Origin: Streblospio benedicti
Lineage: Eukaryota; Annelida; Polychaeta; Spionida; Spionidae
NCBI GenBank assembly: GCA_019095985.1
Contig: CM032664.1
Location: 25,951,787-26,015,786 of the forward strand
Length of the DNA stretch: 64,000 bases
Direction: 5' to 3'
The number at the start of each line of letters is the position of its first letter. The first letter of the stretch is position 1. Below are positions 45,209 to 56,905 of this stretch, piece by piece. The position numbers were made by a program, and so were the translations under genes. The notes under the pieces are model-generated. The model was not told where the DNA came from, ran no database searches, and saw only the letters and a program-made list of their open reading frames with translations.

Positions 45209-45603
45209 GTTCCTGATGATATATCAACAGAACTTAAATAAAGTGTCCACAAAAGACAGAAAACACCACACGGCAATCTGTTATAAATCCCAGATCATAG
45301 TAGTTATTGCTCAGAGATTGTGATACCAGATCCTCTTCTACATCCATCAATGACACACAGCCCTAAAAATGACCCACTGCCGCCAACTCGGATTATGCTG
45401 AGTTTTTGTGGCATTTGGTGGGCGGGTGAGCATTATTGGTTGTGACAATGGGAGGGCACGGATGGTGTCACACTGGGGACAGGCTGGTACTGGCAATCCG
45501 TGAGGTTTTTGTAACTTTTCTTCTAGCTGTTTTTAGATTCTCCAAGCACACTGTGCTCAACGTGACGGATAGGATAAAATGTCAAACTCAAAGGACACTT
45601 TTT

Positions 45604-45830
45604 TGTTTCCGTGGCCGAGTGGATAGGGAGTTGGGCTCATTACCAGAATGTCGTTCGTTTGATTCTCGGTCGGGTCGGGTGGTGGGTGTTGAGCAAACTC
45701 ATCCCTAAAGAGGTTGCACACTGCTACGTGGCACCTACACACTAATTAGGTACAGGGTATTGGGTTGAAAGAGTGAGTGAGAGAATGTGTGAGTGATTAG
45801 CATTATGCGCTGAATGTGCTGCCGATGCAA
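45604..45830 (+). mobile_element. tRNA-derived SINE, copy 3 (3' truncated)
   Basis: The A box TGGCCGAGTGG and a degenerate B box GTTTGATTCTC are present, then GAGGTTGCACACTGCTACG. The end is lost near the palindrome that starts at 45848. Confidence 0.75.
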
Positions 45831-45847
45831 GTATATCAGAAATGTAG

Positions 45848-45982
45848 GATTTGAGCACGAAATTGTCGGGTCAATCGGTAAATTGAGCATGCTGACGTCT
45901 GATTGACACGAACGCAGTGAGTGTCAATCAGACGTCAGCATGCTCAATTTACCGATTGGCCCGACAATCGAGTGCTCAAATA
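45848..45982. repeat. 62-bp-arm palindrome
   Basis: Arms 45848-45909 and 45921-45982 are near-perfect reverse complements (ATTTGAGCAC, GTCGGG and GAGCATGCTGACGTCTGATT in inverted order) with an 11-base loop. Shortly outside it, ACCATTCTATCATG at 45983 is mirrored by ATGATAGAATGGT at 46406-46418, which suggests a larger element. Confidence 0.8.
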
Positions 45983-46418
45983 CCATTCTATCATGACTAA
46001 AATCCACACTAAATGAGTGTCATATTCGTTTTTATTTTAAAATAAATCGTGTTATAACGTTCTCATTGCCATTGTGACCATGCGACTCAGCGGCTGTTAT
46101 TCAGTTAAAACCTTTGAGTATTTAGCATAGTTTCGAAATTATCCACTATAAAAACATTTGTGACTGATAAAGGACGAATATGCGATAGATTTGACACCAA
46201 GAAATCATGAATCCAAAAGCTATAATTTTGTAAAATATTAGTTGGAAGTCGGAAGATATGTCAAAATATTTACTCGTGCTGATTTGCGCATGCGCGTTAC
46301 AGCCCTTAGCAGCGTGCATATCTTCCCTTAGCAACGTGCATATCGTATAATTGACACGCCTGCTCGACCAATCAGCGTGCGTTATTGGCGGAGATTTTTG
46401 CACGGAATGATAGAATGG
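45983..46418. mobile_element. possible MITE with CCATTCTATCAT ends
   Basis: Twelve-base inverted ends enclose about 430 bp with a NRF1-like TGCGCATGCGCG and a short direct repeat, CTTAGCA(A/G)CGTGCATATC. No reading frame. The relation to the adjoining palindrome is unclear. Confidence 0.4.
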
Positions 46419-47560
46419 TCAATTGATGATCAATAAGTGGGCCTATGACCTGATGTAAATTGTAGTCGTGAGAGCAAGACTTGGATCAGGACTATAAATC
46501 ACCACATCGCGGTCATTCACACTCATGACAAAGATTGCAAGCACTATGCATACAAAATATTGTATTTGTATTGGTAGAAATCAACCATCACTCTAACAAA
46601 CATGAACTAATATAGAACAAATCAAAGTTTATCTAAGTACACCAGTGTAATTTTACAGCCAGTCACACATCTAGCTCTAAACAAAGGCGCAACACTCGTG
46701 TGAAGAGCTACATGAAGTACTTAACTTCAGCGGATACTTAAGCACCAGAGATTTATGACGTCATTCGGGAAACCCATTTCCCGTCACGGTAGAGCGAACA
46801 AAGAGAATAGACTCTTGTGAAATCACTCATGCGTGCCGTGGCCCACAAAGTAGTTTATTCGGTGGGGCTACCGACGGCATCCATATTACCTGTTTGTAGC
46901 CCCACAAGTACAACAACTCACTCTTGCTGTGAGTGCACAGTACATGGTCATTTCCCCCAAATAGCTAAACAATTGGTCTCGTGTGTCCTCCAGTTTGAGA
47001 ATACAAAATATCTAAGACCCCTCATTTCTTGGCAGCAAAACCCATAATATCAAAGCAGAGACCCGCACTTTAGCAAAAACATAAACGGAAGCATGATGAT
47101 ATTTTGTTGTTGCCTTCAAGTTTCATATATATTCAAAGTATTGGTTTAAACACCAATATTTAAGGCCTCCTATTCCGGCATAAACCATATCAAACACACA
47201 ACACCTCCCCCTTTTTTAACAAAAAATTAAGACCCCCTATTTATAACTCAACGTGGACCATACCTATCCCAAACAGATACTAGTGCCCCCATCCCCCACC
47301 CCACCCCCGCATAAACATCACATCAAACTGAAATACAGCAGTGGTTCAATTGCTTTCCATCTTTAAAAAAATGTACATGCTACACATAAGGCCCTGTTTG
47401 ATACAAGCATCCTCCTCTGCTCATAATTGCATTAAGTGCTGGCCGGATGTGCAAAGTTTCCACTCACTACACCTATTGATACAGAAATACCAGACCACTA
47501 GTGGCAATATTGTCCTAACAAACAGAGGCAGCATGTCTGTATTATGATTGGTGGGATGGG
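46419..47560. other. unassigned stretch
   Basis: No supported gene or repeat. Confidence 0.35.
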
Positions 47561-48510
47561 GTTGACAGCTAGCCAGCTCAACTGGAAGCTAGATTTGGAG
47601 TTCCCGTGACTGGCTTTGTTTGCGAGATACGCAATTACGCTAGAGGTGTTGTTTTCACAAACGTGCTATGACATGTGATGACAAAGGCACTGCTAGAGTG
47701 CTAGCTAGCAGTGCCAGCTGCGGATGTGTTCATTATGTATTGGCTGCTAGATAGGGGCCGGGGTTGGGGTTGGGTTGAAACATTTATAATTCATATAGAC
47801 ATTATTTTAAGTCAGAATTTATTTCATGAATATATTTAGTGGCATGAACATATCCTCAGCATAAATGAAACAATTATTACACGCAATAATATACAACTAT
47901 GGTAGGTTTACAATGTACAAATGCATTTCTGTTTTAATACAGTACAATTAAATTGCTTTTATAGTCAGCATTCAATAATGCGAAACAAAGATCACAGATT
48001 ATACAATCTCCAATAACAACATCATTAAGTGATCATAATTATATGATTACAACTTTATGTATGATTTATATGATTTTTTTTACTCGTGAAGTTTTGATGT
48101 TGGCAACTTCAATGAATGTTGGGGAGTAGTAGATATAAAACTGCAATGTTTTAGCAATGTGTATTTGCTGAACCACATCAGAGCCAGAAATTTGAAAGAA
48201 AAAAAACTACTGATATATGAACCTGGACGCGATATAGAAAAAATAACACACTCACAGATAATAGATAACCATATTGCTATAACAACGCTGCTCTTTTATT
48301 GTAAAGTTGCCCTCGGAGATAAGGTCATAGTTACGTATGTGAGAAATGCATTGTCTCGCTATCTTGGTGCAAATTACATCGCTGAAAGAGTTATCAGCGC
48401 GGAAGTACTATTGTTCTAAACAGCATGTTCCCAACTGATTGTAGCAAGAGTTGACAGAAATGCGGTGGCTAGCTAGCTCAACTGGAAAGCTAGATACGGA
48501 GCTGTGGCGA
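47561..48510. other. direct-repeat pair around an unrecognised 86-codon frame
   Basis: TAGC(C/T)AGCTCAACTGGAAAGC-like sequence occurs at about 47569 and 48471; TAGCTCAACTGG fits a Pol III A box. Between them lie the second copy of the 45069 repeat (47799-47890) and a plus frame, 48159-48419, of 86 codons with DKVIVTYVRNALSRYLGANY. That frame matches nothing I know and has no splice support. Confidence 0.3.
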
Positions 48511-48927
48511 TGCACCATGAGAATGGTTTCTTCTCTCTAAGTGGTTTACACTTGGCTGACTTTTCTCTAATTCTTGTGGGGACAATTTTATCAAATGTAT
48601 AAGGTATAATGTACTTTAGAAACTAACATCCGTGTGGGCGCTATCAGGATGAAACACTCAGATTTTCCAGCTTTTATTGAGTCATAACCACATACTCTGT
48701 GATATCTCAGAGCTTATGTGATATCAAGTGCATAGGAATGTTTCAAATGTGTAAATTGGCCATCCAATTGCAATATAGAATTCACACCAAACGAAAAACA
48801 GCAAGTGGCAGAAGTATCCAGATTAAGAGCATAATTCACCAGTATACACATGAGCATCACACAGCTAATGAAGACTAATCACACATTAGCGCAAAGTCAT
48901 TCATCACAACATTGTCAAATTCTAGTA

Positions 48928-49010
48928 CAGTAGAACCTCCAAGGAAGACCACTTCTCTATTGAGACCACCTCTAAAAGATGACAATTTCTCAAGATTTCA
49001 AAGAAACTGT
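48928..49010. mobile_element. pogo-like MITE fragment
   Basis: CAGTAGAACCTCC and TCTATTGAGACCACCTCT match the left part of the pogo-like family; the right part is lost. Confidence 0.55.
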
Positions 49011-49383
49011 ATAAGGAGGCTACCGCTCTTTGAGATTGCCCAAATGAGGGATATTACTGTATTTGTGTGTTATAGATTTCGTTACATTATATGTTAAACT
49101 TCCATTCTAAAACACAGTCATTCACATCATATCTACGTATACTTCCAACTGTCTTAGGTACATATTTTGCGATGGCACATAGTATGTATACCATGTAATA
49201 ATACCCAATCATATCATATTAAAATTATGCTCAGTTATGATATGTGTATCTAGAACCAATATAGACATAAGCAGTGGTAGATATAAGGCGTCCCATCTAG
49301 AAACTATCTGTTCATCCTTTTCACCATGTTCCTGCCCCCCCAGCGGCGCCGAGAAATCCTGGATCGGTCACTGCATGCACACT

Positions 49384-49537
49384 CATGGGCCTCAGCATCT
49401 TGGGAGGGGTAGGGGGTATATAATGGTCAGTAGTAGTCATATGACTAGTCATATATACTGTATACATGCTATAGTGTTTGTAAACCATAGTAGTAGATCA
49501 TTATCCCCTCCCCTCCCATGATGCAAAGGCCCATGCG
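49384..49537. mobile_element. MITE with CCCATGATGC ends, uninterrupted copy
   Basis: Inverted ends CATGGGCCTCAGCATCTTGG and CCCATGATGCAAAGGCCCATG with a 100-bp core including TTTGTAAACCATAGTAGTA. Same family as the SINE-bearing element at 6984. Confidence 0.7.
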
Positions 49538-49898
49538 CTCACTAAACAATGATGCACAAGTCTGTACAATTTGTCAACAGGGCTCACTTTATTAGAACCA
49601 TTTATAGCTGGCTGTATAATCTTATGCAAAATACATCAGTTGTCACCAGAAAATAGGCTTCGTTTGCAGAGATATACCCTAATAAGCGTTGTTGTCATCT
49701 AGTCAAATATCACTTTTGGTCTCTCCATAACATGCGTGTCTCAGAAATATTAGTTTCCTTAACGTTCAATTTGATATGCTCCGCTGTTTCGATGTGTTAC
49801 ACGTCTCCAGTGAAAATTTCATAAAACAAAATCTACTACTTTGTACACAAGAAACTTCAGTTGAGACCACATTAATTATGGAGTTTCTTATTAATTGT

Positions 49899-50198
49899 GT
49901 GGCCGACTCGCAATCAGACGGTCCCGGGTTCGATTCCAAGTCAAACTTACCTCTAACAGGTTGTACACTGCTCCGTGGTACCTACACGTTAAATATGTAC
50001 AGGTCAGGCGAGTGAACGCTAATGTGAGTGATTAGCACGTCTGCGCTACGGTAGCGATGAGCTGTATGCTCCCCGGGGAGTTGAGAAGGATATAGTGTGA
50101 CAAGGATGCCAATGACCTGGTGTAAATATATTAAATCGCTAGAGCACGATAACAGTGAATTGCGACTATAAACAACCACATTTACATTTACATTTTAA
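49899..50198 (+). mobile_element. tRNA-derived SINE, copy 4
   Basis: Partly deleted head with B box GGGTTCGATTCC, body TACACTGCTCCGTGGTACC and CCCCGGGGAGTTGAGAAGG, end GCGACTATAAAC and an (ATTTAC)n tail, as in copy 2. Confidence 0.85.
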
Positions 50199-50741
50199 TG
50201 ATCACCTTTTAGAGGTATACCTGTTTCAGAGTGTGAAAATTGTGACATGGTTTCAACATTGGATCTGCAGCAGGGAATGTTACAATTGTGAAAATATGTA
50301 TGCTGTTAGAAGCTTGTCTTGTAACTGTATTTTAGCATTTCATCTGGCCAAGATTTACACGTTCTATCAGCATGTGCACCACCATGTCAAATGACGTAGT
50401 TATCATCGTTAGAGCCAAAAACTCAACGCACCGACCTGGCAAAAAATGCATTGCTTTCATTATAAATGCAATTTGCACGAAGAGGAAAATATGACAGGGA
50501 GTTTTTGTCCAATTTTCTGGGACTGGCGACTAACTGAAGCTTGTTAACTTTATTTAGCGGGGGCACATTGCATTGACACCACAGAACAGTATGGGAAGCC
50601 ACAATTGAACAACTTGAACCTTGTGCTATTATATCTGGCTCTTACTAATAACACCAATGCAATAGTACATAAGTAGTACTACAACTGGTACTTGATGTTC
50701 AACAGACTGCTTTCTACATTGCCACTGCAAGTTTTCTGCAA
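50199..50741. other. unassigned stretch
   Basis: No feature is supported. Confidence 0.35.
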
Positions 50742-50876
50742 CAGTAGAAACACACTACTAAGACCACCCTTGTGGCTTCAACTGGTTTCAATAGAGAGTT
50801 GGTCTCTTTGTTAGAGGTTCAGAACTACCTGTGAAGACCTTGGCCCGAAAGAAGTGGTCTTTTGTAGTGAGTAGTC
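50742..50876. mobile_element. pogo-like MITE, diverged copy
   Basis: CAGTAGAAACACACTACTAA, AATAGAGAGTTGGTCTCTTT and AGTGGTCTTTTGTAGTGA match the family. It abuts the next copy. Confidence 0.55.
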
Positions 50877-51182
50877 CAGTTGAACCTCCAATTAAGACCA
50901 CGTTTCTATTGAGATCGCTATAATAAGACCAGTTTACACGGTCCCAAAACTTCATACAGCCTCCAAAACTAGCCTCTGTAATATGACCACCTCTCTATTG
51001 ATCCCAAATGTGGTCCCAATAGAGAGGTCATAGACAGATACAGGATTTTGGAAAAGGGGGAGGGCGCACTTAAGGAAAAGTGGGGGGGGGGGCGCACTTT
51101 GGGATTTCATGAAAAACCCTATGAAAATGAAGTATTTTGGTGGGTAAAGAACCCTCTGGATCTGCCTATGGTGGTTCTACTG
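50877..51182. mobile_element. pogo-like MITE, interrupted by a second MITE
   Basis: It starts CAGTTGAACCTCC and ends GGTGGTTCTACTG at 51182. The GGCAGATCC-family MITE at 51032-51167 lies inside, repeating the arrangement at 5941-6276. Confidence 0.7.
51032..51167. mobile_element. GGCAGATCC-family MITE, copy 5 (nested)
   Basis: The ends are AGACAGATACAGG and CTGGATCTGCCT, with AT on both sides (51030-51031 and 51168-51169), giving a clean 2-bp target duplication. The interior matches copies 1, 2 and 4. Confidence 0.8.
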
Positions 51183-51390
51183 CATATTTATTTTGTCCTA
51201 CTAACTCTACAAATTGCCCTGTTTACACAGTTATCAGACCCTACACCATCTGACGATAAGGTAATGGCGCCGTTACATTATACAACGTGTCGGATCCGAT
51301 GGCAGGCGACATTCGCTGGTGCACACAAAATGGCGGATTAACCGGAAGTGTCACATTTGCATAAAATGCCAGCACTTCAATTTTATCTTT

Positions 51391-51577
51391 ATTTTCTTTG
51401 TATATTTCACTCACTGCTTAGTATTCTAAAAACTAAAATGTACATATTAAACATATTTATTCAAATGAATAATTCATTTGTGAAGAGGAAGCTATTGCTT
51501 TGAAATTTGAATAAATATATTTATGTACATTTTAGTTTTTGGAATACTAAGCAGTGACAGAAATATACAAAGAAAAT
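51391..51577. repeat. imperfect inverted repeat, arms about 75 bp
   Basis: ATTTTCTTTGTATATTTC, ACTGCTTAGTATTC and AAAACTAAAATGTACAT recur in reverse complement. Probably an old fold-back element. Confidence 0.65.
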
Positions 51578-51955
51578 AATGATTCCATATACTGCATACC
51601 TAATTAACAGAGCAACAATTTTATCTGCTCTTTTTTCATCACTCCATTCGCAGATCTAAACATTCTGATACGCCGTCGCATTTCATTCCAAATGGTTGAC
51701 GGTTATTGTTAATAAAGCATAGATTATTTGTACCCTCATCAGGACTAGGTGTGTGTTATCTTCAAAATATAGCCTGTTTATCAGATTTATGACTTGCACC
51801 ATGTTTCTTTCATGCAAACATTAGTGTCATTTTGCCAATAAATAAGAGAATATGTGCCAAAAGCGTGCACAAGCATGTATAGTACGTTTGAGGGAAGAAA
51901 TCTAAAGATTTCACCATCAGTCAGTCTCACGATCATCACGTTGGCGTAGGCCAAT

Positions 51956-52141
51956 AGGCAGATCTAGGGGGCGGGGGGCACCCCACCCCCTCCCCTCACC
52001 AAAATACTTCTTCACCATGGAGGATTTGACATGTTTTCCCCTTTTTCCCCCCCCTTTTTTTTTTTTTACCCTTTTTCCCCTTTTCCCCTTCCTTTTAAAC
52101 CCCCCCCCTAGGGTGGGTTTTCCCCCAAAGGGGGGGTTTTT
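51956..52141. mobile_element. MITE end running into suspect homopolymer sequence before a gap
   Basis: AGGCAGATCTAGGGGGCGGG is the left end of the GGCAGATCC family. From about 52030 the sequence is only runs of T, C, A and G (TTTTCCCC, CCCCCAAAGGGGGGG) up to the gap, which looks like low-quality read ends and not genomic sequence. Confidence 0.6.
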
Positions 52142-52241
52142 NNNNNNNNNNNNNNNNNNNNNNNNNNNNNNNNNNNNNNNNNNNNNNNNNNNNNNNNNNN
52201 NNNNNNNNNNNNNNNNNNNNNNNNNNNNNNNNNNNNNNNNN
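52142..52241. other. assembly gap, 100 N
   Basis: A run of exactly 100 N. Confidence 1.
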
Positions 52242-54027
52242 CCCATATCAACGTAACATCAATAAAACTGCCTTTCGCCTGCCACGGATGCCTATTCATG
52301 TGATGAGTTGGCCAAGGCTTTTGTGCCCACGTCCGGCAAGACAAAGAAAGACGTGCAGGCCAGGGGATGACACTTTCATTACCTCAGGTTCAGGGGACAG
52401 GGGATCCAATTAGTTTTACGTCCTCGTTGAAGCATCGGCTTTGATTTTGTGCTTGTGCTTGTTTAAAACTGAGATATGTTTCCCAACTGTATTTGATGCT
52501 GTTTGATAAAGATGGATTTGAGCAATGTTTTGCGGTGTTTTACGTTAAAGGGGATTTGTAAAATGGTTTGTTTGGTATTAGCCTCTAATGTCGTATTATC
52601 CAATCATATTCTGAAATGTCTTTTTCTAATTGGACAACACTTGTTGAATTAAAGTCTAATATTTAACATATTAATAACAAATGTGAAGAAAATTTTAAGC
52701 AGGAAATAAATGGTGAATTAAAAATAACCCAAGACAAAAGATTCACAGGGGATGTTGTAATTTTACGTCAGTTTATTGGATTCTAAATTAAATCATCCCA
52801 AACGTTGTAATTTGTATTGCGTGTTCACTGGCGGCCAATATTGAACGCAGCCGAATTTAATAATGATATATTGAAAGGAAATTGCCAGACAAGCCCGGCA
52901 AACTGCTGTTGCAGCAGCTACAAAATTACCGGAACCAAAAGAAGAAGTTAGGTTCGCTCATGTAAAATTTCAAATACTCCACTTACTAGGATTTTGCGTA
53001 TCAATTCTGGGAACAACACGATTAAACTCTGGCTCTAATATAAATATTTGATTTGCAGAAAATTTGATTCTTAGAAGCTAAGCTTGATTTGCGAGAAAAG
53101 CTTTATCACTGATGTCTGGTTTCTAGTCTCATATGCTAGTTTGAGATGCGCAGAATAAAAGGGTTAATGGCATTTCAATAAAGGGTTTCATAAACTCATA
53201 AAGCCATCAGATGAGATGCCAAATCCGTCCAATATTCACTCACGTCTGAAGCAATAATAAACAGGATTACGTCTGTAATAAACGTCCATAGACTTTCATT
53301 AAAGCTCCAGCAGGGAACTAGTGGATTAGTGGACTTATTTCAGTTTGCTATGATTGCAGTATATTGCATTCGGTCCACGGGAAACTCTTTCACACTGTGC
53401 ATCCAGTGTTACAATATATTTTTGTCAACTTCACTGATAATGTTTTTTCTTCTTCTTTTGTATACTTCACCCTGAATATCAAGGGCTCACTTTTTGCTGA
53501 CAAATTAATTACATAACAAGAGCATATTTATCAGTTTAAACTGTCCCGGCCGAACCACGTTTTAGATACTTTATCCTCCTAAATTTTCAAATTACTGAAT
53601 GATGTTTCAAATGTTTCAAAATACTACTCCATCAGCGAACAGATGATAAAAACACGGTAATAAACTCAAATTTAATTCCCTCTCTAAGGATAAAAATGCC
53701 ATAGCGAAATTCCGACAACTACCAACTCCAAATAAATCATCATTCAGCTATTCATTGCGAAATAAAACAGTCAAATTTCGAACTGATAAGAAGTTTAATG
53801 TCAGATTTCACAGCCACGGAGGGCGTGGGGATTACTGTGATACTGCATTATCAGACTTGTACTTTTCCACCTGCTCACATAAACCCTTCAGCCGCCATAA
53901 TCCCTCGGCCTGGGTCTGTCGTCACGCCAGGTGCGATCCGTCCACGGCGGCTCGGGGGTTGACAGGTCACGCGCCGATTGTCTCCAGTTTTTTATAAATA
54001 TTTTTTCTGTTGTTTAACATTAATTGT
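52242..54027. other. intergenic stretch, repeat-poor
   Basis: I see no repeat families here, unlike the flanks. CpG-richer parts lie near 52840-52960 and 53800-53980. This would be a place to look for conserved non-coding elements; the sequence alone does not show them. Confidence 0.3.
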
Positions 54028-54185
54028 GCTTACTTTTTGTTCTGTTTCTATCTAATGCTACCTGTATATATTTAACAGTATATTGTTTCTTTCGTATATA
54101 TTTTACCATAGAAACGCCAGTCTTGCTCATATAATAATCTATTATATGAGTAAGAATTGTATAGCAAGCATACCATATACTAATA

Positions 54186-54353
54186 CAGTAGAATCTCTCT
54201 ATTAGGACCACGTTTGGGACCAGTGTTAGGTGGTTTCAATAAAAAGGTGGTCTCTATATAGAGGTTCAATACGGAAGCTGTATGAGCACGAAATGTGGTC
54301 TTATTGTAGAGGTGGTCTCAATAGAAAGGTGGTCTTAACTAGAGGCTCTAATG
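54186..54353. mobile_element. pogo-like MITE in tandem unit 1
   Basis: CAGTAGAATCTCTCTATTAG to GAGGCTCTAATG, with TA on both sides. Confidence 0.75.
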
Positions 54354-54515
54354 TATTGTACTTTTTCTTCTGTTTTATCTCTAATTGCTACCTGTATATT
54401 TTTAACTGTATATTGCGTCTTTCATATATATTTTACCATAGAAACGCCAGTCTTGCTCATATAATATTCTTCTAGCATATGAGTACAAATTGTGCTATAG
54501 GAAGAATATCATATA

Positions 54516-54697
54516 CAGTAGAACCTCTCTATTAGGACCACCTTTGGAAGCAGTGTTAGTTAGTTTAAAGAGAGAGGTGGTCTCTATAAAGAGGCTCATT
54601 TTCGTAGCTTTATTAAGGTTTGCTTGGGAGCGCGAAATGTGGTCTTATTGTAGAGGTGGTCTCAATAGAAAGGTGGTCTTAATTGGAGGTTCTACTG
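54516..54697. mobile_element. pogo-like MITE in tandem unit 2
   Basis: CAGTAGAACCTCTCTATTAG to GGAGGTTCTACTG; TA at the left. Confidence 0.75.
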
Positions 54698-54745
54698 AAT
54701 CGTGCTTTTTGTTCTGGTTTAACTGTATATATTGTGTATGTCGTG

Positions 54746-56299
54746 TGGGTTCTTTATCAAATATTGAAAACAAAACAAAATTTGATTCCTGCTTATTTCA
54801 CTACATTTTTGTCTTAATTGTGAAACATATATCATATATATACCCCCACCGCCCTCCCCACCCCACCCATTTTAGCGTTGCTGGGCCCTTGCATGGCAAC
54901 ACCAAGAAGACAATTTCAAAACATAAATAACAACACAATTGAAATTTGTGTGAATTGTCCATGAAAAAACATCACATCTGTCTCTCCCGTAAGCATGCTA
55001 CACAACTGCTCATCATGCACAAACTGAGAGGTTAAGACAAGTTTGCTCGTGTCAGGAACATTTCATGGGATGTAAAGTGGCTTTTGTGTCCACTGAAGGG
55101 GATTAAATTGGTGATTTGCTGGAGCTATGTGCGGAATCTAATTCCAGACCCAAAGGCACGTGCATTAGACAAGTCCACCAGCAATTTGTACTGCCAAGTT
55201 GCCAGCGTGTATGTAGGGGAGATTAGATTAATGCCTCTGATAGCCTCTAGGAAGTTATATATATATGTCATTGACTAGTTTGTGGTACTAGATATTGATT
55301 CTGCTGATATTGAGGGGATATTGTTAGAGTATTTGTGTTGCAGTTGTTATAAGTGGTGATGGGCTGATAGCACATGGGAGATTTGAATTTTTGTGCAAGG
55401 GTTTGGTTTTGAAAGTACTAAGTATGCAAAACTAGTACTGTTTCCACGTAGAGGCAGTATATGGAATGTCCAATGGTAAGCAATTTCATCATTACTGATC
55501 ATCTTTCTGCTGTTGATCATAAGGTCTCCAAATGAGAAGGTCTCCAATTCAATGGCCGTCAATAAATGGGAGTAATGGGAGATAATTAACCCCAGCATGG
55601 CATATTCCACTGATCATGTCGTAAAACCTAAAAACAGCTACAACTTTAGTCCAAGGTCATGAAATAGCGCAATTTTGCCGACTATAAATTGACCTGAATC
55701 GAGGCACGTCCCTATTAATCAAACATCTATTATCACTGCAATTTTCATCTGAAATATCACACTATTTACAGCATTGTCATACTACAGCAGAAGAAAGGGA
55801 ATGTATTCGTACTATATGTACATGTACATTTCAATATCATCAAAAAGAAGACAACATTCAAGCATTCAACCGCAGTAACACATCTCCAAGCAGCCATGCA
55901 TATTGTACCAGGAACAGCGTTCTCTGATTCTCCCTCTCTTGTATTTTTCTTCTTCTTTTATCTTTCTCTTTTAGATATAGACAGCCGACCCTGAGATGTT
56001 TTGCTCGTTCACTCTCACCACCAGATTGAGACGCAACATTTTCGCTGATTATCAACACGGCTTCATTCATAAAGCAGCCTCCATCCGTCAGGGCTTATCT
56101 GCCAATAACGTGGTCGTAAACGGAGACAGTTCTTGTTGATGAAGCAAGCTGACTGCTGAATTGGTGTTGTAAAACTCTGTTATGTTTGTGTGCCCGGATT
56201 CGTGCCTTAAATCTGTCTGCGCCAATACTAGTGCAACCACCAGCCAATGCAATTGTCAGTTATACAATATAGAGTTATATTGATGAGCACAAGAGGGGG

Positions 56300-56302
<3 letters not shown>
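54746..56302. other. unassigned stretch
   Basis: No supported feature. Confidence 0.35.
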
Positions 56303-56361
<59 letters not shown>

Positions 56362-56440
56362 GTGCGTGTGTGTGTGTGTGTGTGTGTGCGTGTGTGTGTG
56401 TGTTGTGCGTGTGTGTGTGTTGTGTTTTGTGTGTGTGTTT
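56303..56440. repeat. (GT)n microsatellite with GC interruptions
   Basis: About 140 bp of TG repeats broken by GCG and TTG. Length variation between individuals is likely. Confidence 0.95.
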
Positions 56441-56699
56441 GCCACCCGTGTTGTGTTTGTTTTGTTTTAAGTACAATTCAGCAAAAATATTATAGTCATA
56501 AGTACAACTGCAAAAATGGACTCAAAGCACATACTCTAACAACAGTGAAAATGACAAAAAAGTTGACGTTGTTTCCAGCATGACAGCTTGCTTCCCTCAT
56601 TCACACAAGTCATGCGTTATCTAAGCCAAAAAACTCACACAACACATGCTTATCACAAAAGCACCCATCGTAACATACAAATGAAAACAAAAGTCCACT

Positions 56700-56905
56700 T
56701 TATGATTTGCGAAAAATCGACGACACAAAAAAAAGCGTGCACCGCGGTACAGCTGTATTTGTTTCGGTTTGTTTTCCGTCTGCGTCCGTCATTTCAAGTG
56801 AATCCCGAGTCGAGTTTGGTCGCAAACGGAACCTCAAATAAAGGGAGTCGACAGCGCTCTCGCTCGCAGAGAACGGTCTGTGGCAGACTGCAGGCAGGTT
56901 GGTGA
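56700..56905 (+). promoter_or_regulatory. CpG-dense segment, possible promoter or first exon
   Basis: Many CpGs within 200 bp (ACCGCGGTAC, TCTGCGTCCGTC, CGAGTCGAG, GTCGACAGCGCTCTCGCTCG), unlike the AT-rich surroundings, followed by CAGGCAG|GTTGGTGAATG, which could be a donor. No matching gene was found. Confidence 0.2.

Larger units (their letters stand above)
54028..54745. repeat. tandem duplication of a 0.33-kb unit that includes a pogo-like MITE
   Basis: Two units (about 54028-54353 and 54356-54697) each contain TACCATAGAAACGCCAGTCTT, TTGCTCATATAATA and then a pogo-like MITE; a partial third begins at 54700 (GCTTTTTGTTCTGGTTTA). The MITE was duplicated with its flank, so the two MITEs are not independent insertions. 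Confidence 0.8.

Noticed and set aside
48159-48419. 86-codon plus frame as a small gene
   Set aside because: No family match and it lies within repeat-rich sequence; not enough to support a CDS.
49780-49815. Fourth hammerhead-like motif on minus
   Set aside because: CTGGAGA replaces CTGANGA and the stem is imperfect.
56228-56583. Cys/Val- and Thr/His-rich frames across the GT repeat
   Set aside because: They are translations of a microsatellite.
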